NCBI GenBank assembly: GCA_023145515.1
Contig: JAGLDP010000102.1
Location: forward strand, 1 to 39,149
DNA from: Bacteroidales bacterium
GTDB lineage: Bacteria; Bacteroidota; Bacteroidia; Bacteroidales; UBA12481
DNA length: 39,149 nucleotides
Direction: 5' to 3'
Shown: one piece after another, positions 17,176 to 25,361 of the stretch
Layout of the letters: each line of letters begins with the position of its first letter
How positions within the stretch are numbered: position 1 is the stretch's first letter
Position numbers and translations under genes: made by a program
The notes under the pieces: generated by a model
The model's database searches: none
Seen by the model: only the letters and a program-made list of their open reading frames with translations
What the model was told of the DNA's origin: nothing

Positions 17176-17826
17176 ATGTCTAAAAAAAGTTTTGCCGTAA
17201 TTCTGTCAGGCAACGGAGTGTATGATGGAGCAGAAATCCATGAAGCTGTTATGTGTCTGTATGCAATCCAGCTGTATGGTGGACAATATCAAATATTTGC
17301 ACCAGACATCCGGCAATATCATGTGATTAATCATCTGACAGGCGAAGAGATGGATGAGGAACGCAACGTACTGGTAGAAGGAGCCCGTATAGCCAGAGGC
17401 AAAATCATGCCATTATCAGATTTTGATGCTAATGATTATGATATTCTCATCATGCCTGGTGGCTTTGGTGCTGCAAAAAATCTATCAACTTTCGCTTTTG
17501 ATGGTCCGGATTGCACCATTAATACTGAAGTAGAAAGGGCAATCATCAGCATGCATAAAGCAGGCAAAGCTATTGGAGCTTTATGCATTTCTCCGGTTAT
17601 TGTGGCCAAAGTTTTAAAAGATGTGGAAGTCACTATCGGACAAGATGAAGAAACATCAGCAGCTATTGAAACTATGGGAGCCAAGGCAACGAAAACAAAT
17701 CAACAAGAGATTACAATTGATTACAAAAATAAAGTTGTCACTAATCCTTGTTATATGCTTGACAGCTCTATTGTTGATATTGCCGAAGGTGCTAAGAATA
17801 CAGTAAAGGCTCTTATTGAACTATAG
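17176..17826 (+). CDS. elbB: ElbB-type glyoxalase, DJ-1/PfpI family
   Basis: The 216-residue protein has strong ElbB features: AVILSGNGVYDGAEIHEA at the N-terminus, APD, VINHLTGEEMDE, MPGGFGAAKNLSTFA and the nucleophile elbow GALCISPV with the catalytic Cys. E. coli ElbB has glyoxalase activity and was linked by genetics to isoprenoid synthesis; the physiological substrate is unclear. It begins 17 bp after the sugar transferase. Its TAG is separated by only two bases from the stop of the convergent DUF4294 gene, with no terminator between. Confidence 0.93.
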   Translation: MSKKSFAVILSGNGVYDGAEIHEAVMCLYAIQLYGGQYQIFAPDIRQYHVINHLTGEEMDEERNVLVEGARIARGKIMPLSDFDANDYDILIMPGGFGAAKNLSTFAFDGPDCTINTEVERAIISMHKAGKAIGALCISPVIVAKVLKDVEVTIGQDEETSAAIETMGAKATKTNQQEITIDYKNKVVTNPCYMLDSSIVDIAEGAKNTVKALIEL

Positions 17827-17828
17827 GG

Positions 17829-18419
17829 CTATATATATCCCAGGTTAATGTATCCTATCAACTGTTCAATAAGCTTATCTTCACCTTCCGGATCGTAATC
17901 AACTTTCAGGTCGGAGCTAAATAACCGGGCAATACCCTGCCAAAAAAATGCTGGTACAGAACCTCTATATAACTCAATCCAGTTATATGTTGTGGCAGAA
18001 GTTTCACGGTCTACCAATTTGAATAGCAACCTGCCCTGACTAACAGTCATTTTCCTCATATCAGTTTCATATTGATCCCAAAGAGAATCTTCAACCGATC
18101 GCACAAGCTTTCGCCTATCCCTTGGTGACTCCACTTCTTCGAGTTCCTTATCTATCTGAATTACCATGTCAGCTATAATTTCTGAATAAGGCAGAACCTT
18201 TTTGAGATTATAAACTAAACGCCAATATCTGCGGGCATCTCTTCTATTTTTAAAAACAGGTTTTGAAATAACTGCAATTTCCGGAAGATCAATATGCGGA
18301 ATAGAATCACCAGCTAGTATCTGTGCATTAAGAATTGAATCCACACGAGCCTGGCTTATTACCTGCGACTGCACCCTTAAGTTCATTCCCAGAATCAAAA
18401 ATAATATGAGTAATCTCAT
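17829..18419 (-). CDS. DUF4294 exported protein
   Basis: The protein has an N-terminal signal peptide (MRLLILFLILGMNLRVQSQ) and then the conserved block of Bacteroidota DUF4294: KNRRDARRYWRLVYNLKKVLPYS, followed by DRRKLVRSVEDSLWDQYETD, MTVSQGRLLFKLVDRETSATTYN and RGSVPAFFWQGIARLF. It is rich in basic and aromatic residues. No function is established for this family. The track start at 18440 is a TTG lying upstream of the -7 box; the ATG at 18419 gives a proper signal peptide of 196 residues total, so I moved the start. Confidence 0.85.
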   Translation of the reverse strand: MRLLILFLILGMNLRVQSQVISQARVDSILNAQILAGDSIPHIDLPEIAVISKPVFKNRRDARRYWRLVYNLKKVLPYSEIIADMVIQIDKELEEVESPRDRRKLVRSVEDSLWDQYETDMRKMTVSQGRLLFKLVDRETSATTYNWIELYRGSVPAFFWQGIARLFSSDLKVDYDPEGEDKLIEQLIGYINLGYI

Positions 18420-18428
18420 TTGCACATT

Positions 18429-18436
18429 CAAAAATA
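18429..18436 (-). promoter_or_regulatory. -7 box of the DUF4294 gene
   Basis: TATTTTTG on the minus strand is an exact TAnnTTTG match, 9 bases before the ATG at 18419. The transcript would have a leader of only a few bases and could not include the TTG at 18440. Confidence 0.45.
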
Positions 18437-18464
18437 ACAAGAATTGTACCGTTTAAACAGTTTG

Positions 18465-18498
18465 TTGACATATATGTTTTAGGTATTCCTTATCTTCG
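18465..18498 (+). promoter_or_regulatory. arcA promoter with palindromic spacer
   Basis: TTG (18465-18467) is followed by TATCTTCG (18491-18498; one mismatch from TAnnTTTG) after 23 bases. The spacer contains the palindrome ACATATATGT (18468-18477), and GTTTAAAC (18451-18458) lies just upstream. These may be operator sites; no regulator can be named. Confidence 0.4.
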
Positions 18499-18520
18499 CA
18501 GATCAAAAAATCTATATTGT

Positions 18521-19765
18521 ATGAACACTCATTTTCAGGCAGATATAAACTCCGAAACAGATAAACTGAAGGCAGTTATCCTTCACACACCCGGGAGTGA
18601 AGTTGAAAATATGACTCCGGGAAACGCAGAAAGGGCTCTTTATTCAGATATTTTGAATCTTGTTATTGCAAAAAAAGAATACTCTCAGATTAATGATGTA
18701 TTGCATAAACTGACTAAAGTATTTCAGGTTCATGATCTTTTGGCAGAAATCCTTGACAATCCGGTTGCAAGAGCATTCCTTCTTACAAATATTTGCGCCG
18801 ACAGAAATGATTGTAACCTGCAATCTGAGCTGAGTGATCTGGATTCTAAAACTCTAGCAACCCTGTTAATCGAAGGAATTCCTATGAAAAAAGATAATCT
18901 ATCAAGATTTCTGAACCCTGATAGATTTGAGTTACAACCTTTGCACAACTTTTTTTTCACAAGAGATGCTGCCATAACAATAGGTAATGAAGTTCTGATT
19001 GGGAATATGGCTAATACTGTTAGAGTCAGAGAATCTCAGATTATGGAAGCTATTTTCAGATTCCACCCTGAGCTTAAAAGCCCTATCATTAAGCCACTCG
19101 ATAGTCATCGTAAAAATGGAATGATACATATTGAAGGAGGAGACATTCAAGTTGCTCGTCATGACATCCTACTTGCCGGCATTGGTGCACGAACCAGCAC
19201 CGGAGGTATTGACTTCATTATTGATCATTTCAAAAAGAAAAAAACCAAGCAACACATAATTGTTCAGGAATTACCCAATAAGCCAGAGTCTTTCATTCAC
19301 CTGGATATGGTTTTTACTTTTTTGAGCCAAGAGGAGTGTCTGGTATATGAACCTCTTATTTTACAACCAAATAAATACCAAACTATTCATATTGAAGTTG
19401 ACAAAGGTAAAGTGACTATTAAGCCAGCCAAAAATATAGTTCAAGCTCTTAGTAAGCTCGATATGAACCTGAATCCTATTCATTGTGGTGGAACTGCTGA
19501 TCAGTATACCCAAGAACGAGAACAGTGGCATAGTGGAGCAAATTTCTTCAGTTTTGCACCTGGCAAATCCATTGGATATAACCGAAACGTGTACACATTA
19601 GAAGAACTTAATAAACAAGGATTTGATATTATTAAGGCCAGCGATGTAATTTCAAATCAGGATCATCCCGATAATTACAAAAAGTGTATCGTAACAATTG
19701 ACGGGTCTGAACTGGCTCGCGGTGGTGGTGGAGCCAGATGCATGACCATGCCTGTTCAAAGATAA
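18521..19765 (+). CDS. arcA: Arginine deiminase
   Basis: ADI hydrolyses L-arginine to citrulline and ammonia. The 414-residue protein begins with the family pattern DKLKAVILHTPGSEVENMTP and has FFFTRDAAITIGN, the substrate-binding IHIEGGDIQV, FIHLDMVFTFL with the catalytic His, and GGGGARCMTMPVQR with catalytic Cys407. All key residues appear intact. No ornithine carbamoyltransferase, carbamate kinase or arginine/ornithine antiporter is nearby, so energy-yielding use of the ADI pathway cannot be assumed; the role could be nitrogen supply, acid resistance or arginine removal. Its stop abuts that of sucC (TAATTA). Confidence 0.94.
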   Translation: MNTHFQADINSETDKLKAVILHTPGSEVENMTPGNAERALYSDILNLVIAKKEYSQINDVLHKLTKVFQVHDLLAEILDNPVARAFLLTNICADRNDCNLQSELSDLDSKTLATLLIEGIPMKKDNLSRFLNPDRFELQPLHNFFFTRDAAITIGNEVLIGNMANTVRVRESQIMEAIFRFHPELKSPIIKPLDSHRKNGMIHIEGGDIQVARHDILLAGIGARTSTGGIDFIIDHFKKKKTKQHIIVQELPNKPESFIHLDMVFTFLSQEECLVYEPLILQPNKYQTIHIEVDKGKVTIKPAKNIVQALSKLDMNLNPIHCGGTADQYTQEREQWHSGANFFSFAPGKSIGYNRNVYTLEELNKQGFDIIKASDVISNQDHPDNYKKCIVTIDGSELARGGGGARCMTMPVQR

Positions 19766-20965
19766 TTAACTCATTACCTCTTTCACAAGAACAGCCGCTT
19801 CGCCAAGTGTTATAGCAGAACTAACCTCTAGTCCGGAATCATCAATTAATTTCTTTCCTTCAACAGCATTAGTCCCCTGAAGACGAACAATAACAGGCAC
19901 AGGTATTTTTCCAAAAGTGCGATAAGCATCCACAACTCCTTGTGCTACACGATCACATCTCACTATGCCTCCAAAGATATTGATCAATATTGCTTTGACA
20001 TTGGGGTCCTTAAGAATGATTCTGAATCCGGCTTCAACTGTTACTGCATTTGCAGCACCTCCAACATCCAGAAAGTTAGCTGGTTCACCGCCAGAAAGCT
20101 TGATCATATCCATAGTAGCCATAGCAAGTCCTGCACCATTAACCATGCAACCAACATTCCCATCCAGCTTAACAAAATTCAGATCGTATTTGGAAGCTTC
20201 TACTTCAGAAGGGTCTTCTTCATGGATATCTCTTAATTCAGCAATTTGAGGATGACGAAATAGAGCACTATCATCCAAATTAACTTTTGCATCAGCTGCA
20301 AGAATCAAATCATCTGAAGTTTTCGCAACCGGATTAATCTCAATAAGAGAAGCATCAATGCCTGAATAAGCTTTATAGAGGGCTGCAACAAACTTTACCA
20401 TGTTTTTGAACGCAGTTCCTTTCACTTTTAGATTACTGGCAACTTTGCGAGCCTGGAATGCCTGAAGTCCTAATCCGGGATCCACTTCCTCAGTAAATAT
20501 CAGATGTGGCGTGTTTTGAGCTACAGCTTCTATATCCATCCCTCCTTCAGTTGAATACATTATAATGTTCTTCCCAGACTTCCTATTCAGTAGAATACTC
20601 ATATAGTACTCCTTAACATCAACTACACCATCTGCATTTGGATAAAACATTCCCCTCTCTACCAACAACTTACGAACATATTTTCCTTCCGGACCAGTTT
20701 GATGTGTTACCAGAGTCATTCCCAGGATATCTGTAGCATACTGCTTCACTTCTTCAAAAGATTTGGCAATTTTTACTCCACCACCTTTTCCACGTCCTCC
20801 TGCATGTATCTGAGCCTTAACAGCCCACGCATCTGAACCTGTTGATTTTTGTATTTCTTTTGCTACTTCAACTGCCTGATCAACAGTTTCAGCCATTTTA
20901 CCTTCAATAATAGGTACACCAAACTCTTTTAGTATACTTTTTGCCTGATATTCGTGCAGATTCAT
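19766..20965 (-). CDS. sucC: Succinyl-CoA ligase [ADP/GDP-forming] subunit beta
   Basis: SucC is the nucleotide-binding subunit of succinyl-CoA synthetase in the TCA cycle. [35 protein letters not shown] (ATP-grasp), [38 protein letters not shown] and [16 protein letters not shown] are all present. At 399 residues it has full length. The alpha subunit gene sucD is not adjacent. A CATCTTTG box lies 80 bases upstream of the start. It converges on arcA with no intergenic bases. Confidence 0.97.
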   Translation of the reverse strand: MNLHEYQAKSILKEFGVPIIEGKMAETVDQAVEVAKEIQKSTGSDAWAVKAQIHAGGRGKGGGVKIAKSFEEVKQYATDILGMTLVTHQTGPEGKYVRKLLVERGMFYPNADGVVDVKEYYMSILLNRKSGKNIIMYSTEGGMDIEAVAQNTPHLIFTEEVDPGLGLQAFQARKVASNLKVKGTAFKNMVKFVAALYKAYSGIDASLIEINPVAKTSDDLILAADAKVNLDDSALFRHPQIAELRDIHEEDPSEVEASKYDLNFVKLDGNVGCMVNGAGLAMATMDMIKLSGGEPANFLDVGGAANAVTVEAGFRIILKDPNVKAILINIFGGIVRCDRVAQGVVDAYRTFGKIPVPVIVRLQGTNAVEGKKLIDDSGLEVSSAITLGEAAVLVKEVMS

Positions 20966-21044
20966 TATTCTTTGTTTTGTTAGTTTGCTATTTGTTCACT
21001 CCTCTGAAGAAAGAGACGAAATTGTGAACTTTTTTTGACATTAG

Positions 21045-21052
21045 CAAAGATG
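21045..21052 (-). promoter_or_regulatory. Candidate -7 box of sucC
   Basis: CATCTTTG on the minus strand has one mismatch from TAnnTTTG and would give a leader of about 70 bases. A correctly spaced -33 box is not obvious. The same 138-bp gap must also hold the divergent RNA methyltransferase promoter, which I cannot place. Confidence 0.3.
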
Positions 21053-21103
21053 TATTCAATTAGTTCATTTCCTTTGCGTGACAAACCTATTTTGTGAAGA
21101 CTC

Positions 21104-21640
21104 ATGAGGAAACTATTAAACGATGAACTTAACAGAATGGGCCAGGAAGATTATGCTGGTTCAGAAAAGAAACCCATTATTATTATTCTTGATAATGTCA
21201 GAAGTTTAAATAATATTGGCAGCGTTTTCAGAACAGGAGACGCTTTTAGAATCGAAAAAATTATCCTTTGTGGTATTAGTACTTGTCCGCCTCATCGCGA
21301 CATTCACAAAACGGCCCTCGGTGCAGAGATGTCGGTTCCCTGGGAGTATTTTGATGATACCCTAAAAGCCGTTTTAAGCCTGCGGGAAAAGGGATACCAT
21401 ATTGCTTCTATCGAACAGACTGAAGGTAGCACCATGCTGCAAAATTTATCACTTGAGAATAAAACTCCTTTGGCATTAATCTTTGGACATGAGATTAAAG
21501 GTGTTAACCAGGCTGTTGTGGATATTAGCGATGAATGCATAGAAATTCCTCAATTTGGCACAAAACACTCATTCAATATCTCTGTAAGCGCTGGCATAGT
21601 TTTGTGGGAAGTAGCTGCAAAACTCAGAGCACTGAATTAA
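21104..21640 (+). CDS. TrmH/SpoU-family RNA methyltransferase
   Basis: The 178-residue SPOUT enzyme consists of the catalytic knot only. The three SpoU motifs are in order: LDNVRSLNNIGSVFRTGDAF (motif 1), ALIFGHEIKGVNQ (motif 2) and IPQFGTKHSFNISVSAGI (motif 3). The family 2'-O-methylates ribose in tRNA or rRNA using SAM. The target is not predictable from the sequence; the short form without a substrate-binding domain is common in Bacteroidota. It starts 138 bp from divergent sucC. Confidence 0.9.
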   Translation: MRKLLNDELNRMGQEDYAGSEKKPIIIILDNVRSLNNIGSVFRTGDAFRIEKIILCGISTCPPHRDIHKTALGAEMSVPWEYFDDTLKAVLSLREKGYHIASIEQTEGSTMLQNLSLENKTPLALIFGHEIKGVNQAVVDISDECIEIPQFGTKHSFNISVSAGIVLWEVAAKLRALN

Positions 21641-21704
21641 TTAGCAAAACAATCTTTTCTCGTTCACCTCCCCATTCCGCACATTTATCAAATAAATCTA
21701 CTCG

Positions 21705-21720
21705 AACTAAGACATTAGTT
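21705..21720. promoter_or_regulatory. Operator candidate 1 for BlaI-type repressor
   Basis: AACTAAGACATTAGTT is a perfect inverted repeat with 6-base arms and a 4-base centre. It overlaps the -33 TTG of the blaI promoter and shares its core CTAA-N4-TTAG with a second site exactly 20 bp downstream. Confidence 0.55.
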
Positions 21721-21749
21721 GCGTATCTAATTAATTAGTTATACATTCG
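21719..21749 (+). promoter_or_regulatory. Promoter of the blaI / M56-TonB operon
   Basis: TTG (21719-21721), 20-base spacer, then TACATTCG (21742-21749), one mismatch from TAnnTTTG. The predicted transcript start is near 21756, and the ATG is at 21770. The two palindromes overlay the -33 box and the spacer. Confidence 0.5.
21727..21738. promoter_or_regulatory. Operator candidate 2 for BlaI-type repressor
   Basis: CTAATTAATTAG is a perfect 12-base palindrome within the promoter spacer. It has the same CTAA-N4-TTAG core as operator candidate 1; the centres lie 20 bp apart, about two helical turns. Confidence 0.55.
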
Positions 21750-21769
21750 TATTAGCAATACTGACTATA

Positions 21770-22132
21770 ATGAGAGATTTGACAAAAGCAGAAGAACAGA
21801 TTATGCAAGTGCTATGGCAAAAGGGCCCTAGCTTTGTAAAGGAGATCATTCCCGAACTTCCTGACCCCAGACCAGCATATAGTACGATATCAACGATTGT
21901 AAGGATTTTACAGGAGAAAGGCTTTGTTGGTCATAAAGCTTATGGACCAACACACCAGTATTTTCCGATTGTTACTAAGGAGGATTATTCTCATTTCACT
22001 ATGAAAAAAATGCTCAACAACTATTTTGATGGCTCCATGAAGAAAATGGTCAGCTTTTTTTCAAAAAAAGAAAAGATGGATACCAAAGAAGTAGAAGAAA
22101 TTCTTGAACTACTAAAAAAGATGCAGAAATAA
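21770..22132 (+). CDS. blaI: BlaI/MecI/CopY-family transcriptional repressor
   Basis: The 120-residue protein has the BlaI winged helix at about residues 1-75 (LTKAEEQIMQVLWQKGPSFVKEII, PAYSTISTIVRILQEKGFVGHKAYG) and a C-terminal dimerisation/cleavage part (MKKMVSFFSKKEKMDTKEVEEILELLKKM). Members bind palindromic operators as dimers and are inactivated by cleavage started by the partner M56 sensor. The gene is 3 bp upstream of such a partner, and two matching palindromes sit in its promoter, so autoregulation is likely. There is no beta-lactamase nearby, so the regulon need not concern antibiotics. Confidence 0.93.
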   Translation: MRDLTKAEEQIMQVLWQKGPSFVKEIIPELPDPRPAYSTISTIVRILQEKGFVGHKAYGPTHQYFPIVTKEDYSHFTMKKMLNNYFDGSMKKMVSFFSKKEKMDTKEVEEILELLKKMQK

Positions 22133-22135
22133 ATT

Positions 22136-23503
22136 ATGGCTGAATTGATAAGATACCTGCTATTAGTCAATATCTTTCTGGTATTGTTAACCTTATTCTT
22201 TCGACTTGTTTTATCGAGAGAAAACTGGTTAAAGACCAACCGGATAGTAATATTAGCAGGTATTACTTTATCGTTAATCATTCCACTTATTCGTTTCGAT
22301 ATCCTTCCATCGCCTGAACAAGCTCTTATTGTTATTCCTGAAGTCTTGGGTAATATCAACTCTTTCAATCCAGACTTTATACTGAATGAGATACAAATTT
22401 ATGGTACAGCACCAATAGTCTTTCCATGGCTATCATTATTACAAGGTCTGTACCTATTGGGCATTACTATCATGCTCATGATGTTTCTGACTCGCATCTC
22501 CAACATTCGTATGCTCCAGAAATCTTATCCTATGAAGTGGTTTAATGAACTGTTTATTACAATACTACCACCAAATTACTCCAGTTTCAGCTTTTTAGGC
22601 ACCGTTTACCACCCTAGTCCATTTTCACCAGATGATAAGATAACCAGACTTATTTTGGAGCATGAGAGAGTTCATATTAGTCAAAAACACAGCTGGGATC
22701 TTATATTTATCGAAATCATCCAATTGGTCTTTTTTTATAACCCGGCAGTTTATACTCTCAGGAAACAATTAGTACTAACCCACGAATTCTTAGCTGATCA
22801 GGTTGTTGCAAAAGTAGACAGGAAACAATACTCCCTAGCTCTTTTCCAGAACTTTTTTAATGTCCCACATTTTACATTGAATCATGCATTTAATCAATCA
22901 ACATTTCTAAAAAGAAGAATTACTATGTTACAAAAAAACACACAAAACAGATGGGCAGCATTTAGGTATTTCATGGTCATTCCAATGATCGGAACTTTCA
23001 TGCTCCTATCAGCATTTACAACCGTAAACGCACAGGAAAAAAAGACCAAGGAGGAAGTTGCAAAGGAAGTAGTTGCAATAAAGCTTAAAGAAGCTGGCTT
23101 TGACAAAAAGGACATTGAGGAAATTCAAAGAAGAATTGACAAAACCGAGAAGGTTGGAACCAAGGAAGTGATCAAATTAAATAATGATGTTTTCTTTGTT
23201 GTTGAAGATATGCCAACCTTCAGGGGCGGTGATCTCGAAAGCTTCCGGAATTATATCCAGAAAACAATCAAGTATCCCCAAATTGCTAAGGAGAACGGGA
23301 TTAGAGGTACTGTATACGTTACCTTTGTTGTTAACAAAAAGGGAGAAATTACCAGTATCAAAATTGAGCGTGGAGTTGACCCCTCACTGGATAACGAAGT
23401 AATCCGTGCACTCAAATCTGCTCCAAAATGGTCGCCAGGTAAACAGAGAGGTGAAATGGTCAATGTTGCAATGGCTATACCTGTTAAGTTCAATCTGAAG
23501 TAA
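22136..23503 (+). CDS. BlaR1-like M56 metallopeptidase fused to TonB C-terminal domain
   Basis: The protein has membrane helices at about residues 5-25, 36-53 and 93-118, then the M56 zinc motif HERVH (His176, Glu177, His180) with downstream THEFLAD (Glu217 a candidate third ligand), a fourth helix at about 282-298 (PMIGTFMLLSAFT), and a periplasmic linker. Residues about 362-455 form a TonB C-terminal domain (FRNYIQKTIKYPQIAKENGIRG, APKWSPGKQRG). The penicillin-sensor domain of true BlaR1 is absent. Signals may come instead from contact with TonB-dependent outer-membrane receptors; this is inference, though M56-TonB fusions are common in Bacteroidota. It is translationally close to blaI. Confidence 0.9.
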   Translation: MAELIRYLLLVNIFLVLLTLFFRLVLSRENWLKTNRIVILAGITLSLIIPLIRFDILPSPEQALIVIPEVLGNINSFNPDFILNEIQIYGTAPIVFPWLSLLQGLYLLGITIMLMMFLTRISNIRMLQKSYPMKWFNELFITILPPNYSSFSFLGTVYHPSPFSPDDKITRLILEHERVHISQKHSWDLIFIEIIQLVFFYNPAVYTLRKQLVLTHEFLADQVVAKVDRKQYSLALFQNFFNVPHFTLNHAFNQSTFLKRRITMLQKNTQNRWAAFRYFMVIPMIGTFMLLSAFTTVNAQEKKTKEEVAKEVVAIKLKEAGFDKKDIEEIQRRIDKTEKVGTKEVIKLNNDVFFVVEDMPTFRGGDLESFRNYIQKTIKYPQIAKENGIRGTVYVTFVVNKKGEITSIKIERGVDPSLDNEVIRALKSAPKWSPGKQRGEMVNVAMAIPVKFNLK

Positions 23504-23539
23504 TCAGTCAGGAAGCAATTCCGATTAGAATCCAAAAAG

Positions 23540-23569
23540 AATAGGGTGCCCCGCAAGGGACACCCTATT
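23540..23569. terminator. Bidirectional terminator with GCAA loop
   Basis: The 13-bp stem (AATAGGGTGCCCC / GGGACACCCTATT, one C-A mismatch) closes a GCAA tetraloop. On the plus strand it is followed by TTATATT; on the minus strand by TCTTTTTGG. It sits between the convergent M56-TonB and TPR-lipoprotein genes and can serve both. Confidence 0.85.
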
Positions 23570-23591
23570 TTATATTAACCTTAGGGTTTTA

Positions 23592-25316
23592 TTACTTAAT
23601 AATACTCTTGAATTTAGAATCAGCAAAATACTTTCCAAACTCAACATCGGTAGCAGCTAGTTTTTTCAGCTCAGGCTTTGCACTAACAGCAGCCTCAAGA
23701 GCTTTAAACATATTATCAGCCTTACCTTGGCGAGCAAATACAACAGCCTTAAGATAGTCTGTCATTACGCATCCACTTTCGATACAATCAAGAGTCTTGA
23801 GAGCTTTTGAATAATTTTTATTCAGTGTTTGAGCAAGGGCAGCATTGAATAAGCAAGAAGATCCAAAATTATTTACGGCTTGTGAATAATTACCTTTCTT
23901 CACATTCACGATTCCCATATTGTAATCAACCTCTTTACCAGCTCCTGCAGCACTGCGGAATAGACCTTCAGCTTTATCGAAATCACCATTAGCCAGAGCA
24001 ATTACTCCTTGGTTATTCAGTACGATAGGACTCTTTCCATACAGAGAAGCTGCTTTTTCAATAGCTTTCTTTGCATCATCAAATTGTCCTAACTGAGCGT
24101 AAGTCATTCCCAAATCGTTCCATCCACGATAGCACTTAGCATATTTTTCAGTAGCAGCTTTATAAATTGCATTCTGTGCTTTTACATCTTCAGTAAGTGT
24201 AGCAGCATATAGAATCTCCTCTAGTCCTAATGCACCAGGATTACCAGCGGCCAATTTTGAAATCTCTGCATCAGATTTTCCAATAACGTCAACATCAACT
24301 ACAAATTGTGAACGACGCAATTGAGGAAGAATATGCTCAGCTAACTCAGTAAAAGCAGCAGAAATATTTTTAATCTCCTTCTCGCGAACAGCAGGATCAT
24401 TGTACATAGACAATACACGCAGAATTAATTCTTTGTCCTCAATACTTGATTTTGAAACCAGCTCCTTAAAACCTGCCCAGTCTTCAGCAGTACTCATCAG
24501 GCTAAAGAAAGAATCTTGATCAGCTTGAGCGACCTCTAGTTTCTGCAATTCAGATTTGAAAAACTTAGAAGCTGTTGTGGAGCGATCTCCAGCAAGTTTT
24601 TGGTTAAAATCCAACTCTCCATCAGGTGATGCAAAAGCAGAAACTTTAACTCCGCGAATCTTGTAGTTTTCTTTAGCGTTTGCTGCTTCAACCTTAGTTT
24701 TAAGGTCAGCAATCTGATCAGAAGTTTTCTCAGATTTCACAACTGTGGCAGAATTGATTTTATAATGCACATCAGCTTTATATGATTCAGGAATTATTCT
24801 TTGGAATTTATCAGAAGCAATAATTGGCTGAGCCTCCTTACCTACAACGAGTGATGGTGTTGAAACAACTCCATCAGCAAGTTTGATTGGATCAAAAACA
24901 ACAGACTTTGCGCCTTGTGAAGCTTTCATTCTAATCTGGAGTTCAGACAAACGCATGCCTTCAGTATAAGGAACAACTCCCTTATAAACTAATTTTCCAC
25001 CTGACTTATAGTTAATCACTTTGTTATTTGCAGTAACCTTTTCACCCTGCATTGTAACTGGCTTAAACTCGATTACACCGTCTGGAGTTTTCATTACCGG
25101 AGTAGCCACGATAACAGCTTTCTTACTGAAATACTTTTCAGGAAAGCGTGCATCAATGCTGATATCAACGTTACCACCGTGCATCTCAGCAACCTCAGGA
25201 GTAACACTGAATTTAATGTCAGCTGCATTCTTTTTCATCTTATTCAAACCGCTGCAACCTGACATCAGGAACATGACAGCAACTGCGATAAGAACACTAG
25301 AGTTGAATTTTTTCAT
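23592..25316 (-). CDS. TPR-repeat lipoprotein with OmpA-like segment
   Basis: The lipobox is MSGC (Cys21). Residues about 30-185 look beta-rich (GGNVDISIDARFPEKYF, GKLVYKGVVPYTEGM). Residues about 190-260 resemble an OmpA C-terminal peptidoglycan-binding fold (VHYKINSATV, VKVSAFASPDGELDFNQKLAGDRS), interrupted by an insert. From about 375 to 540 there are tetratricopeptide-like repeats (AKCYRGWNDLGMTYAQLGQFDDAKKAIEKA and following). The likely role is an outer-membrane lipoprotein that touches peptidoglycan and scaffolds partners; no specific function is established. A -7 box TAAATTTG lies 46 bases before the ATG, and the gene ends at a bidirectional terminator. Confidence 0.83.
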   Translation of the reverse strand: MKKFNSSVLIAVAVMFLMSGCSGLNKMKKNAADIKFSVTPEVAEMHGGNVDISIDARFPEKYFSKKAVIVATPVMKTPDGVIEFKPVTMQGEKVTANNKVINYKSGGKLVYKGVVPYTEGMRLSELQIRMKASQGAKSVVFDPIKLADGVVSTPSLVVGKEAQPIIASDKFQRIIPESYKADVHYKINSATVVKSEKTSDQIADLKTKVEAANAKENYKIRGVKVSAFASPDGELDFNQKLAGDRSTTASKFFKSELQKLEVAQADQDSFFSLMSTAEDWAGFKELVSKSSIEDKELILRVLSMYNDPAVREKEIKNISAAFTELAEHILPQLRRSQFVVDVDVIGKSDAEISKLAAGNPGALGLEEILYAATLTEDVKAQNAIYKAATEKYAKCYRGWNDLGMTYAQLGQFDDAKKAIEKAASLYGKSPIVLNNQGVIALANGDFDKAEGLFRSAAGAGKEVDYNMGIVNVKKGNYSQAVNNFGSSCLFNAALAQTLNKNYSKALKTLDCIESGCVMTDYLKAVVFARQGKADNMFKALEAAVSAKPELKKLAATDVEFGKYFADSKFKSIIK

Positions 25317-25361
25317 AATAAACCCGTTTATATGTTTTGATTCTGGTTTTTCAAATTATTG

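Noticed and set aside
21770-23503. Beta-lactam resistance locus
   Set aside because: BlaI and M56 are present, but there is no beta-lactamase, no penicillin-sensor domain and no PBP.
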